From: Catonia carolina
Taxonomy: Eukaryota > Arthropoda > Insecta > Hemiptera > Achilidae
Length of the DNA stretch: 64,000 nt
Direction: 5' to 3'
Assembly: GCA_035578175.1 (NCBI GenBank)
Contig: JAQMRL010000016.1
Coordinates: forward strand, 2,171,501 to 2,235,500
Part shown: positions 31,252 to 43,818 of the stretch, piece by piece
How positions within the stretch are numbered: the first letter of the stretch is position 1
How the letters are laid out: each line of letters begins with the position of its first letter
Program-made: the position numbers and the translations under genes
Notes under the pieces: generated by a model
Database searches by the model: none
What the model was told of the DNA's origin: nothing
Seen by the model: the letters and a program-made list of their open reading frames with translations, nothing else

Positions 31252-31700
31252 AATAAGAAGTGGAGTGGTGATGAACAGCTTCCTTGTTTGTGGGACGTAC
31301 ACTCTTCGTCTTATAAAAACAGACCTCCAAACTATCAATACCAATGTAACAAATCACTCTTCTGCAAGCGTTCACCAACTTGACACTACACAACAGCAAA
31401 ATAAAATGAAACTGGCGCAACAAAAAGCGTTTAATGTGTAAACCTCTACTGGCATCAATACTAGCGCCAGCAAATCGTTGCACGTGTAAATGCGCCTTTA
31501 ATGGGATCAGTTAAGGATGGATGGAGACACAAATTTGATGCCAGAGAACATCCGAGGTGAAATGGTTCACTCACAGAAAGATCTAATGGAATTAACGAGA
31601 CTGATTAACAGAATGGTGACGAATGTTTTTTAGTGTTTCTAATGTTCTTATAATAATCATTGGTATCATTTTACAAAATTCAATATTTCATTTCAGACTT
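31252..31700. repeat. unit linker, duplicated at 53156-53600
   Basis: It includes ACTCTTCGTCTTATAAAAAC and CACGTGTAAATGCGCCTTTA and matches the other unit closely. There is no gene; open frames on both strands here are not convincing. Confidence 0.6.
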
Positions 31701-32690
31701 AAAAAGAAATCGATTAATACATGATTTTTGAGGTTGTCTTTGATTCAGGAGACTCCATAGGGAATATAGGACATGTTAAGACAAAACTGATAATTTTAAA
31801 GTTTATCACAATGATAAATTCATCACTTACCACCAAAAATTCGTTACTGCTACTGCTTGCTTCAGTAGGCTACTCATGAACTCATTGTGTCAAATATCAC
31901 AAAAAATTAAAAATTCAAGCAATGATAAATTCATTAATTACTAATAATTTTTTCCTGCTACTGCTTAACTCAGTAGGCTTGTCATGAATGCCTTTGTATC
32001 AAATAGTACACAATATATATTTAATTGGAATTTAAATACTTTTAAACTAAAAACTATTTAGAAAGGAATTTGTGCACACTGTAAAATATTTCATCAATCA
32101 AATATTGTTTTAGCTTTTTTTTAAATATGACTTAAATTGTCACAACTTGTGGCAATTTATTTATGTGTTTTCTACCATCATAAGTTAATTGTTGTTCAAA
32201 CAATTTAGTGCTGTGATTAGCAACATAATAATCGATTCTGTTTCTTTTGTAGTGGTTGTGAACATCTAAATTCTGTAAAAAGGTATTTTGCTTTACGTAC
32301 ATTCTCACTTCAAAAATGTACAGAGAAGGAACAGTGAGCAATTGCAGCTCATTAAGTAGTGATCTGCATGAGGTAAGGTGGTTGACTCTCACCATACACC
32401 TGACAGCTTTTTTCCATGTTACATCGTGGTGAATTACACCATACTAATATGGATTGCCTGATAGGAGATGAAATTAAACCATGATAAGCTGCTATTAGCA
32501 ATTTTGTATCATTGAATCTGTGTTTGTTTTTGAACTGTAAGTACTGACACTTTTTCCCATTAACTGTTAACATTAATTCATTCAGATATTGGACTACGGA
32601 TTCTATGCTAATATGTGTATTCACTTCGAGACAATCAACCAGTAAACTTTTGTTTATGATTGAAGTATCATCAGCAAACAGATGTAACCA
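31701..32690 (-). mobile_element. LINE A remnant, second unit
   Basis: This is the same Jockey/CR1-like element as at 7274-13145, with large internal deletions. The minus frame 32132-32395 preserves the C-terminal tail with LLTVPSLYIFEVRMYVKQN, DVHNHYKRNRIDYYVANH and HINKLPQVV. A second frame, 32352-32624, carries YHGLISSPIRQSILVWCNS. All frames are broken. Confidence 0.75.
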
Positions 32691-32729
32691 ATGGTTGAAG
32701 CTTTTACCTATTACCTCTGATTGTTCTAT

Positions 32730-33173
32730 TTTCTTTCTCTTTAATTCTTTATTTACAACTGTAAAATGTTACAACAAGCAAATGTGATGATCATGATAAT
32801 ACTGTAAATGACATGATAGGCATGAGAGGGGTAGGGCCCCCATTGGTGCCTCCCCAAGAATGAAATTTGTATATCAAATTAACAGGTCTCTACTCCAGCG
32901 TCTTTTAAGGCGTCTAGGGGGATTATCAGGAAAATGAACGCACCAGGGGGTTCTCGTGTTCGTGTGACTTGCCGTGAAAGCGTTTGTATAGGTATTCAAT
33001 GGAATTTTGTACACGTGTGTTTTCAAATCTGTCTGTAAGGTTTTGTTGCTAACGTAAAGAGGTGCATTTGCTATAAGGCGTAATGTTTTTGACTGGAATG
33101 CTTGAATTCGTTGCAAGTTAGAGGGTTTGGCTGAACCGTAAATTTGGGACCCGTAGGTCCACATAGGTTTCAA
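32730..33173 (-). mobile_element. LINE D: 5'-truncated Jockey-like fragment
   Basis: The 444-bp insert lies between exact ATTGTTCTAT repeats (32720-32729 and 33174-33183). The minus frame 32874-33173 starts at the truncation edge. It encodes a C-terminal region typical of Jockey elements: MWTYGSQIYGSAKPSN, FQSKTLRLIANAPLYVSN, and a final RRLKRRWSRDLL. It is a different family from LINE A. Confidence 0.85.
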
Positions 33174-35215
33174 ATTGTTCTATATAATTAAATTTTTTGT
33201 AGTATCAATATTATAATTATTTTAACCTATGGAAATAAGGTTTTTAAAAACGTATCTACACCGCATAGTTGCCCTACCTAGCGGCAGTTTTTCCATTTTC
33301 ATAATGGATGCTTTTCGTTTTTAGTTGAAAAGGAAAGTAATCATGTGTTTGTAAATAAACGTGAAGCAAACAATTAATTCTACTAAACAGTCATAGACTA
33401 TTATAGAAAAGTGAATAGTGGGTTAGAATAATCTGCAGTCGACCAAACTAACTGATTGGTAAATTATGTTTTTGTTTTATTTACTACTTGAAGAGTATTA
33501 AAATCTTTTCAGGTTATGTTTGAAAGTCGAAACTAATGAAAAGTTTAATAGAGGATGTGTATTCGGTTATTCTAATCAGGTGTACTGGGCACTGCAGATT
33601 TAATTAGAGACGGTTTTGTGTTCAGTTGTGAAAATTATTCGGTCAGTGTTTACAAGATTCAACTCGTTTCATTTGTCCAAGGGTCATGCCCTGTAACGTG
33701 GTCCAGAAATAATGAATCTACAAAATTGATTATTTTAAAAATTGGCGATCTCTTTAATAAACGGTTCTGTATTTATCGACTTTAAAAACGTATCAACACC
33801 GTATAGTTGAGCTATCTAGCAACAGTTTTTCATTTACAAAATGGACTCTTCGTTTTAATGAGGGAAAGAAGTGATCATGTAGTTGTTAATAAACGTGAAT
33901 AAAATAATTATACTAATAAACAGTAATAGGTTATTAGAGAAAATTGGATAGTGGATTCAAGAAAGAATCTACAGTCGACCAAACTAACTGTTTGGTAAAT
34001 TATGTTTTTGTTTTATTCTTTAGATGAAGTGTATTAAAATCTTTTCAGGTTATGTGTGAGAATCAAAACTTAGTATGAACATTGTTAAATAAAAAGTTTG
34101 TTAGAGAATGTGTATTCGCTTATACTAATAAAGAGAACTGGGCACTGCAGATTTAATTAGAGACGGTTTATTGTTCAGTTGTGAAAATTATTCGGTCAGT
34201 GTTTACAAGATCCAAACTAGTTTCGTTTTTCCTTGGGTCATGCCCTGTAACGTGGTCCAGAAATGCTGAATCTAATTACTTTATTGTTTTAAAAATTTGT
34301 GCTCGTTTAATGAACGATTCTGCATATTATATTCACTTTTGCTTTAACCTACTTTTTTCGACAAGGTCAGACGGTTTTTACAACTTTGGAGCTTCAAGGA
34401 AACATGATAGTATACGAGGTTCTATTAATCTTAATTAATATTTAATCGTTGAAGCCAAAACCAACTTATTTATTTGTACCGAAGATTAAGTTGTAAGGTG
34501 TAAAACATAACCTCAAACTTCGGAATCGAAATGTTTCTAAAGTCTGTTTTTTAAAAAAGTTTAAAGGTATAAAATACCCATTGTTTAACAAGCAAATTCT
34601 TACCTTCCCAAATAATATTTTGAAAGATGCCCGTGACTTTATTAAGTAATTTGTTGAAAATAAATGTGTCATAGTTTGTCAAGAAAGGTAGCCAGTATAT
34701 TATTTGGTGTAATAAAATTATGTCCAAGTGGTTCATGTAAAGAAATCTATTAGGCATTTTCTGTAGCATTGTCTTGTGCTGTTGCTGATTACAGGTGAAA
34801 ATGATTGGCTAGAAGTAACCATTGATATGGAAATATGTCCACATTGCTACATGCATGTATGGTGAATGTACATTGTATTTCAGTTGGACCTAATGTTATT
34901 GTTTTCTTGTGCGCAGGCAGCCTTGAAATATACCACATCATAAATTACTTGAGATACCATCCTGTGCTGGGACTGAATCTTAAATATCATTGGAAAAGGA
35001 AGTCTCATTGACAATTCAGTATCCAAGAAAACTAGCCAATTAAGTGAATTTTCATTAAAGGTATGTTAGTTCTATATCATTATAATTGAAATTTTGTGAA
35101 ATTCATAGTAATTATTTTCATTTTGATGTTCTTCTAAAGAGGAAAATTTAAGAAGGAATTTATGCATACAGAATTAATAGTATTTGTGACTGTCCATGGG
35201 AAAAGGGACCCAATT
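33174..35215 (+). repeat. 5' module, copy M3 (two heads)
   Basis: The CTCF-like motif occurs twice (about 33270 and 33807), because the head of the module is duplicated; M4 has the same arrangement. The module ends with exon-like segment E3. Confidence 0.7.
34917..35060 (+). other. putative 144-nt 5' UTR exon, copy E3
   Basis: Exactly 144 nt, with acceptor TTGTGCGCAG and donor AAAG/GTATGT. Differences from E1 cluster in the first 26 nt (AAATATACCACATCATAAAT) and near 110. The central core is unchanged. It lies upstream of zinc-finger gene 2 at 45584, separated by about 10.5 kb of nested insertions. Confidence 0.55.
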
Positions 35216-35234
35216 CAAAAGTAAGGTTATAAGT

Positions 35235-35755
35235 GATTCTTACAGACAATTAAACGCTAAAACAGTTATATTTAAGATTGCGGCTTAAATATGCATTTTA
35301 GAGCAAAATTGTATGTAATACAAATTGTAGACAATTTAAAAAACTGCAACTTTTATTTTAATGCTTAGTTTAGCAGTAATTAGCGTTTTTCTGTTTTTTT
35401 CTCACAAAAATATGTGAAAAAATCGATTTTGTTAAGATTACAGCCATAGCATGCATTTTAGGACAAAAGTGTATATTATAATCTAATTTATAAGAAAATT
35501 AAAAGCTCTACAACTTTTATTAAGAGCATTTATCTCTACAGAGCCTAGTTTGGCATGAAAGAGTGCTTTTCCGTTTTTTTTAACCGAACTAAGGTTGATT
35601 TTCATTTTGTGTCTCTCACTCATGATTAAAATTAGGTTTTGTTTATTGAGGTTAGTTTTTTGTTTATTTCTAATGTTTTATTACTAATGTTAGGTTTATT
35701 GTTAATTTTTTGCATTTGCAAGAGACAGTTGTGTGAGTGTTTTACACCAGATTTT
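35235..35755 (-). repeat. R1 fragment, minus orientation
   Basis: It ends with GTTGTGTGAGTGTTTTACAC, then CAG and a T-run, and is orthologous to 14690-15085. The linker 35756-36127 follows. Confidence 0.7.
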
Positions 35756-36998
35756 TTCATTGTTAGTTATAAAAAAAGTTAAAAAACAATAATTTTTGGG
35801 GAATTTCAATGAAAGTGGGTTAATATTTGATGAGTGATGATATTGTTCAATTGGTGTTTACTCTCTTTGTCTCTGTCAGATGTCATCTCTAACTGATGTA
35901 ACATTGTGTGCTGAATCATGTGATCTCTTCAAATAATTCATATCTCAAATTGTTAACATCCTGGAGCAGATTTTTTTCAGGTCATGTCAAATGTAAAAAT
36001 TCACAAACGGACAAAGAATTGGAAAATTTTATTGTTATTTAACATACAACAAGATAATACGTTACAAATTTGTTTTCTATTTTAACAAATTGCTCTTGTA
36101 TTTGAATTAATACTAAGAAAACTAATCTAAAAAAATCTGGTGTGAAACACTCACACAACTTTCTCTTGTCAATGCAAATAATTAACAATATAACCTAACA
36201 TTAGTAATAAAACATTAGAAATAAACAAAAAATTAACCCCAATAAACGTATCCTAATTTTTATCATGAGTGACAGACAGAAAATGAAAATCAACTTCAGT
36301 TGGCTTAAATATACAAATAATCACTCTTTCACACTAAACTAGTCTCTGTACAGAAAAATTCTCTCAATAAAAGTTATAGAGCTTTTAATTTTCTATAAAT
36401 TTGATTATATACACTTTAGTTGTAAAATGCATACCAAGGCTAAATCTTAAAAAAGTCGATTTTGCACACGTTTTCTTGAAAGAAAAACAGAAAATTCCTA
36501 ATTACCACTAAAGTAAGCATTATACAAAAAAATGTTTGAAATAAAAGTTGTGTAAAATTTTAAATTTTCTACAAATTTTATTAAATGCAGTTTTGTGTTA
36601 AAATGCATATTAACCGCATATTAACTGCATATTAATAGGGCAGTACTACGAGGGAAAATACATATGTTGTAAAATGTTTAATTTTGCCGTACAGGGACTT
36701 GAATAATTTATTTCTAGAGCCAGAACAGTAAGATATTTCTTTATTGTGATGTTAAGCCCTGGTAAGTATACTTACCGAGGAACGTTTATTGAATAATTTA
36801 GTAATGAATTAAATCCATTATCTTCTTTTATCCATTTCGGATTTGTTGTTCTTTCCTAGTAAAAGTTGATTACTTGGTAGCAAGTCTGGTGTTTTCTGCT
36901 CTAAGTATGTACCCTAAGAATGAAATTCTATTTTTCTTGTAGAACTTATGGTATTACATGACAAAATAATGTACAGAGTAACTTATTCTAACTTCATA

Positions 36999-37637
36999 TT
37001 AACCCTTTCTATCCCAAATTTTTTAAATTTACACAAACAAATATGTGTACATTATTTCAGACACTTTACTGACATTTAAGTGAAATAAAATCACGTTTAG
37101 ACCTTCAGCCTTTTTTTGATGGCGTGACAAAAAAGTGTGACACACAATATGTCACATTGGGCTTGATGGTATCAAAGTTCCCAACAATATGAATAAATAA
37201 AAATCATGTGCAGGCTTCCTAAACAAAATTCTCTTGCTTAGATTTGTAGCAAAGCATTATTTAAGATTTAAAAAAGGTTACAATTCAAAAATATTGGTAA
37301 AATTGACAAAATCAGTATTTACCGCCTAAAAAATATACTTGTATGTACATTCAACATACTCGAAGAAATGCTACTTTATTTTAGTAAATGAACACGAATA
37401 TTTAAGACTAAAACTAACTTTAAAAAGAAACTAATGGTCATATTTGTGGCGTAGTGGTCAGCATCTTACACTGCAAAGCGGAGGTCTCAGGTTCGATTCC
37501 TGGCTAGGGTACAGAAAATTATTACACTTTACATCTAGCGCTCTTTAATCAAAAGTAGTCGCTAACAATTAAAGTTTTTATGTCTGTTATTTCACTCCAA
37601 TGTGACTTCTATGCCTCACTGGGTAAGAAAGGGTTAA
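36999..37637. mobile_element. TTAA-flanked MITE (type B)
   Basis: The element is 37003-37633, with CCCTTTCTATCCCA at the left and TGGGTAAGAAAGGG at the right (12 of 14 positions inverted-repeat matched). TTAA flanks are at 36999-37002 and 37634-37637. It carries a SINE at about 37440. Confidence 0.8.
37440..37550 (+). repeat. tRNA-derived SINE (family S2)
   Basis: The A-box is in GTGGCGTAGTGGTCAGC and the B-box is GGTTCGATTCC, with the S2 tail GGCTAGGGTACAGAAAATTA. The 3' limit is uncertain. Confidence 0.7.
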
Positions 37638-38368
37638 CATGAATTCTTGCTTTCCCTTTACAAACTAGAATTTTCTAAGCACTATACAAAAGTAACATGA
37701 AAGCAAAGCAATAGCGTACGCTGTTATGCATCCTTACCACATTCGTGTAACTCACAAAGCAAATGGTCGCTGCACGCTAATATCAAAATGTGGATAGTCT
37801 ACCTACCAGAGAACATCTATAACGCCATAAAATGCCAATAACGTTCAACTGCACAGCTTATTCTTGAATAAAATCGACCTTATTGCCAGTGGTAAGTATA
37901 CTTACCAAAGTCCTATAAGAGGGTTAAAGCGGCAATTTTTAAAAAAAACAATTTTTTTATGTAAAAACAGCCTCACCAAGAATTTCAGCAAACATGGCGC
38001 CTACCCTAACTTGTAGAGCATTAGTAATTTAGTAAACCAGGCGATTTAAAAAAAAGTAGTAGTACCAGTTTTTGAGAAAATTGCAAAAAAGTTTAAAATT
38101 ACACGAATAAACTACTACTGCCGGTTGACCGATTTTGATGAAAATGTTCCTTTCGGTCCGGTAGTGGTATGTAACTTAAGTTTCAAGTTTGTACGATATT
38201 CCGTTCTTCAGATATTCTGTTCACACACACACACACACAGACCAATCGGTAAAAACATGTTTTTTTGTTCAGGGGTCTGAAAACGTGTAGATCCGGTGAA
38301 AACTCGATTTCAAAAAATTGACATCAAAACAATACTTTCCTTCGTATATATTCATATAGGCTAGAGAA

Positions 38369-39871
38369 TTTAATTGGTTGGGGTATTTTAAAGGATTTGT
38401 GCGCGCTCAAAAGCGGGGAGGTACCTGTGAGAGTGTGTGTGTGTGTGCGTGCATTTTCTATGTCGGAATCACCATCATTTTGTATTTTAATTTATTAATT
38501 TTTAGAACGGCCCACAACAGACAGTGGAGTGTCAAATTATTTACACTCAATCTGTTCATTGCTGGGCTAAAATAAATAGTTCTGTTTCTTATCACATGGT
38601 CAGCCAATTAAATGACTGAATCATTTAAGAACAGAAGAGGTAGAGGTGTACTGTGACACTAATCACAGTTATCTCCTCTGAAAGTAATGAATTTCATTAT
38701 ACAGTTGGACCCTGTGGTGAATGAAGTGAAAGTGTCATTAGCAGAGTGGAAAATAAGTGCTTTTCAGAGGGCGCGGCATGCTGATAAGTGTACTTTTCCA
38801 CTCAGTGAGGAAGGCATTTGTAAACCACCTCACTCCTCGATTTACTTAGTAAAACCTCTACACGTTCAAACCAGCCTACAGGCTGATGACCTAAACAACA
38901 ATTTTTAGAAGCAGCCACATTGTGAAGTTTTTTATTTATTTTTTTAAAGAAAATGAAAGGAAAAAAATATTTTTAGCAATTTGTTACAGCGTAGTTAGTT
39001 ATGTTTAATGCGCATGTAAGATATTTGTATTTTCATTTTGTAATTGGCGAATGCGTTTTAAGTTAGCTAATCCCTTTATTTACTGGTGCATTTAACCCTT
39101 TATAGGGCAGTACTAAGGGGGGGGGAAATAAAGGGCTACTTGTTGTAAAATGTTAAATTTTGTTTTATAGGGACTCGAATAATGTATTTCTAGTGCCAGA
39201 ACAGTAAGATTTTAATTTTTTTTTATGTTAAGCCCTGGTAAGTATACTTACCAAGGAACGTTTATTGAAATGGGAATCACAAATAATGTTTAGTGGTAAG
39301 TATACTTACCAAAACAACTTTTAGTCATATATATATATATATATAACAGAAAAATGTGTAGAAAAGCATATCTCAACTTTATATTAGCATAAATGCTTGC
39401 TTTCCCGAAAAATCTGGAATTTTCTAAGCACTGTAAAAAAGTAACAACAAAACAAGACGGTTGCGTACGCTGGTATGAATCCTTACCACATTCGTGTAAC
39501 TCATGAAGCAAATGGTCGCTGCACACTGATTTCAAAATATGTATTGCCTACTTACCAGAGAACATCTATAAAACCATAAAATGGCAATAGAGTTCAACTG
39601 CATAGCTTATTTTTAAAAAATATCGACCGTATTGCCAGTGGGTAAGTATACTTACCAAACACCTATAAAGGGTTAAGTAAAATAGAATTAGACATTCAAG
39701 TCAGCTGACGGCCTCAGCAAAGCTCTATCAAGTAGAATTAGAAATCTATAATAATTGGGACAGTTTAATTTTTAATTGTATCAATTTGTAATTAACTGGT
39801 AAATTACTGTACTGTCGTAGTTATTTATGAAATTCAACTATTTGTGTTAATAAAGTTCATATTATTATTAT
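38369..39871 (+). mobile_element. retro-insertion with (ATT)n tail, source unknown
   Basis: It is flanked by a 14-bp target duplication with one mismatch, TATAGGCTAGAGAA (38355-38368) and TATAGGCAAGAGAA (39872-39885), both belonging to the R1 end. Its 3' side has AATAAAG and a tail CATATTATTATTATTA. Without the MITE at 39096-39672 it is about 0.92 kb. An ATG frame at 38687-38908 (73 codons) has no recognised domain. It may be a SINE/LINE or a processed host transcript. Confidence 0.7.
39092..39676. mobile_element. TTAA-flanked MITE (type A), intact 577-bp copy
   Basis: The ends are CCCTTTATAGG (39096-39106) and CCTATAAAGGG (39662-39672), perfect 11-bp inverted repeats, with TTAA on both sides. 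It contains three GGTAAGTATACTTACC palindromes (39237, 39295, 39641) and an (AT)n run near 39330. The TTAA preference and CCC ends indicate the piggyBac superfamily. Confidence 0.85.
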
Positions 39872-39885
39872 TATAGGCAAGAGAA

Positions 39886-40288
39886 CGTTAAAAAAGATAA
39901 TGATACTTATTTAGGCCTAAACTAAATTTACATTTTAAGAATTTTTTTTGATTTTTATGTTGAAGTGTGGAGGCACCAATTTTGATTTCTTTCTTGAAAG
40001 GAAATTTTCCAGTGGGGTTTTGCGTTTTTCATGTTTTGAGCCAGATTTTTGATTTTTCTTTTATATATTCAGCAGAAAAGAGATGTAACTTCACCTTGGT
40101 AAAGCTGTAGCCCGTTTTCCCTATTTGACATACTGTCTATTTTTGGGAATTTAATCAGGTTTGGAATTTAAAATAAAATGAAATAGGGTTATATTTATAC
40201 ACAGAAAAGAATAAGTAATATTTTGACCAAAAAAGCAAAAAATTGTATTTTTTGACCCAATTTCGGTTTCCTTTCTCTCCTGAAATTT
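39886..40288. other. unassigned stretch
   Basis: This is AT-rich sequence between two R1 copies. I see no gene or repeat in it. Confidence 0.35.
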
Positions 40289-41172
40289 TTACTTTCTCTT
40301 GCCAATATGAATATATAGAAAGGAAAGTATTGTTTTCATGTCAATTTTTCGAAATCGAATTTTCACAGGATCTACAAATTTCAGACCCCCTGAACCCAAA
40401 AAACAGGTTTTTAGCGATTTGTCTGTGTGTGAATGGAATATCTCAAGAACGGAACATCGTATGAACTTGAGTCATGAAACTTAAGTTAGACACTACTACC
40501 GAAACCGACACAAACATTTTCATCAAAATAGGTGAAAATTTTTCACTTTTTTGCGATTTTCTCAAAAACTGGTCCTACGATTTTTTTTTTAAATCGCCTG
40601 GTTCACTGATTTTTTTATGCTCTACAAGATAGGGTAGGCGCCATGTTTGCTGAAATTCTTGGTAAGGCTGTTTTCACGTAAAAAAATTGTTTTTTTAGAT
40701 AACAGCTTTAATATGCACTTTAGTGCAAAAATTTATATAATAAATATTGTAGAAAATTTAAAATCCTAAAATTTTTCTTTCAAACAATTTCTTGTATAAC
40801 GCTTAGTTTAGCGGTAGTTAGTGATTTCCTGTTTCTTTTTCACGAAAACGTGTGAAAAATCGATTTTTCAAAGATTTCGGCCTTACTATGCATTTTACGA
40901 CAGAAATGTATATAATCAAATTTATGGGAAATTAAAAGATCTATAACGTTTATGTATAGCATTTTTCTCTACAGAGCCTAGTTTAGCGTGAAAGTGATTT
41001 TCCGTATTTTTAAGCCAAATTGAGGTTCATTTTCATTTTGCATTTTTGACTCATGATTAAAATAAGGTTATATTTGCGTTTATTTCTAATGTTTAATTAC
41101 TAATGTTAGGTTATATTGGTCATTATTAGCGTTGGCAAGAGAAAGTTGTGTGAGTGTTTCACACCAAATTTT
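40289..41172 (-). repeat. R1 copy, minus orientation, complete
   Basis: It runs from ACTTTCTCTTGCCAATATG to GTTGTGTGAGTGTTTCACAC with CAAATTTTT. Internal landmarks are in the usual order. Confidence 0.85.
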
Positions 41173-41770
41173 TAAATTGTTGGTTTAAGGGGTGCGGGGT
41201 TAATCTCGCTACACGTTGCCAATTTGTGTTGGACGCCTAGCCTAGCTTACCTAAGACGTATGCATTTTCAACGACCTGTTCACCAACCTATTTCTGATTG
41301 ACAGTAGGCCTCTTATACTTGTTTATTTAACACACAATGAATGCTTTGACATAATTTTAAAAGGAAGTAATTATCTATTCATTTCTAATCTCACTGAATT
41401 GTGGTATATCGCATTTCATACAATGATTTTTTTCCACTATCTCATAAAAAAATTGAATCCTATCGCTAGTAAATTTTGCTGCAAGTCAATTTTTATTAAT
41501 ATAGTCTATGTGTAGTTAATTAAAGAAAAAAAAACCATCGTAAGCTTAACTTGAGTCAATATACTCGTAATTATCCGTGTAATGCAATAAAGTCAGGTGA
41601 TGATCACCTACAAAGGGTTTGTACTACACGAAATCATTTTCAATGTAACAGTGAAATATACAAACAAAAAGATGGGCAAATTTCAATAGGAGCTCCACTA
41701 CGTTTGATTTTATCAGAAATTTAGAGTATTTTGAAGACATTATGTTACTCTATCTAATACGATCCATACA
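41173..41770. other. unassigned stretch
   Basis: No gene is supported. It has no close counterpart elsewhere in the window that I can see. Confidence 0.35.
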
Positions 41771-41773
41771 CAT

Positions 41774-41890
41774 TGTCCACCTCCGTGGTCCAGTGGTTAG
41801 AACGCTCCGCTGCAAAGCTGAGGTACCCGGTTCGATTCTTGGCCAGGGTGTGGAAAATCATTACAAGTTCAAACGCAGTGTAGTCACTAA
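41774..41890 (+). repeat. tRNA-derived SINE (family S2)
   Basis: The head is CCACCTCCGTGGTCCAGTGG with the B-box CGGTTCGATTCTTGG and the S2 tail GGCCAGGGTGTGGAAAATCA. Target duplications were not identified. Confidence 0.75.
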
Positions 41891-41926
41891 TAACCAAGAT
41901 ATTGATGCGATTTAAAAAAACTAAAA

Positions 41927-43818
41927 AAAATCTGGTGTGAAACAATCACACTACTCTCTCTTGCCAATGTAGATGTATAACAATGCTATGTTTATTCAGG
42001 AGTAAACAATTTAAAATGAAAAACATAACCTAATTGTAATCGTGAGTGAATGATGCAAAATGAAAATCAGCCCACCTGTAGAACTTAAAAATATGGAAAA
42101 TCACTAATTGGTACTAAAATAGGCTCTGTAGCAGAACATGCTTAAAACAAAAGTCTTGTAAAGTCTTGCTTAAAAACAAAAAATCTTGAAAAATCTCATT
42201 ATTTACTGATTTTGATGAAAAATTGCAGAAAATCACTAATTGCCACTAGACTAAGCGTTGTACAGAAAAAGTTTGAAATAAAAATTTTCAAAATAGCCCC
42301 ATTTTTACTTCCTCTTGCCCATGATATGAATATATAAGAAGGAAAGTATTGTTTTCATGTCGATTTTTCGGAATCGAGTTTTCACCGGATCTACACGTTT
42401 TCAGACCCCCTGAACCCAAAAAACATGTTTTTAGCGACTGCTGTGTGTAAGTGCGTGTGTGGGTGAACAGAATATCTCAAGAACGGAACATCGTACGAAT
42501 TTGAAACTTGAAACTTAACTTACATACCACTACCAGACTTGCCACGAACCTTTTCATCAAAATCACATATCAGAGTGCGTTATCACTTTTTTGCGATTTT
42601 CTCATAAACTGGTCCTACGATATTTTAAAAATTGCCTGGTTACTAAATTTTTTATGCTCTACAAGATAGGGTAGGCACCATGTTTGCTGAAATTCTTGGT
42701 GACGCTGTTTTCACATAAACAATTGTTTTTTTAAGATTACGGCTTTAATATGCTTTTTAGCGCAAAATTTAATATAACAACAAAATCCTAAACTTGTATG
42801 TCGAACATTTTTGTATAACGCTTGGTTTAGCGGTAATTAGCGATTTTTTGTTGTTTTTTCTCACAAAAACGAGTGAAAAATCAATTTTTTAAAGATTTCG
42901 GGCTAAGTATGTATTTAACGACAAAAGTGTATGTAAGAAAATTTATAGGAAATTAAAAGATCTTTTATCTAGAGCATTTTTCATTACAAAGCCTAGTTTA
43001 GCGTGAAAGAGTGATTTTCCGTATTTTTAAGCCAAACTGAGGTCGATTTTCATTATGCGTCTTTTACTCATGATTAAAATAAGGTTATGTTTATAGAGGT
43101 TGGTTTTTTGTTTATTTCTAATGTTTTATTACTAATATTAGGTTATACTATTAAAATTATTTGCATTGGCAAGAGAAAGTCGTGTAAGTGTTTCACACCC
43201 GATTTTTTTTTACTTATTTTCGTGGAAATAAAAACAACAGAAAAACACTAATTGCCACTAAACTAAGCATTGTACAAAATACAATAATTAGCATTAAATT
43301 TGAAATGAAAGTTGTAGGTTTTTAAATGTGCTGCAATTTTGATTGTATACACTTTTGCCCTAAATGCATATTAAGGCCGCAATTTTTAAAAACATTTTTT
43401 TCTACGAGAGCACAGCCTGGCCAAAAATTTCACCAAGTGCCTACATTTTCACATAGATCATAAAAATGTAGTTGGTAAATGATTCGATTTTTTAGAAAAA
43501 TCGTAAAAGCTAATTTTGTGAAAATCACAAAAAATGGAAAAATGACACGAATAAACTACTACTTCGGTTGACCAATTTTGATGAAAATGTTCATGTCGGG
43601 TCCTCTGTTAGTACCTAACTTGCGTTTCAAGTTTCAGCTTTGTACAATGTTCTTTTCTTGAAATATTTTTTTCACACACACTAAGAGCCATCGGTAAAAA
43701 CATTCGTTTTGGGTTCAGCAACTCTGAAAACATATATATCCGGTGAAAAACTCGTTTTCAAAAAATCAACAAGGAAACGATACTTTCCTTCTAATATATT
43801 CATATAGGCAAGAGAAAG
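41927..43818. repeat. cluster of three R1 segments
   Basis: A plus-orientation head fragment (41927-42297) is followed by a complete minus copy (42304-43203; ACTTCCTCTTGCCCATG.. to GTGTAAGTGTTTCACACC). A plus-orientation internal-to-end fragment then runs to TATAGGCAAGAGAAAGTG at 43818. The last one is orthologous to 62894-63420. Confidence 0.8.

Larger units (their letters stand above)
36632..37927. mobile_element. TTAA-flanked MITE (type A), nested host
   Basis: TTAA flanks are at 36632-36635 and 37924-37927, and the right end is CCTATAAGAGGG. The left end starts TAGGGCAGTACTACGAGG and has lost the outer bases found in the sister copy at 39096. It contains two GGTAAGTATACTTACC palindromes (36761, 37891) and hosts the type B MITE. 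Confidence 0.75.
36128..38368 (+). repeat. R1 copy, plus orientation, host of nested MITEs
   Basis: It runs from AAATCTGGTGTGAAACACTC to the end near 38368 (TATAGGCTAGAGAA), split at its internal TTAA by the element at 36636-37923. In the other two units this R1 is truncated at about 250 bp. Confidence 0.8.

Noticed and set aside
31093..31483. Overlapping frames of 80-100 codons on both strands
   Set aside because: They span the R1 end and the duplicated linker and are not preserved at 53156-53550.
38687..38908. 73-codon ATG frame inside the retro-insertion
   Set aside because: No recognised motif, and a single copy in the window. It is mentioned with the element but not called as a gene.
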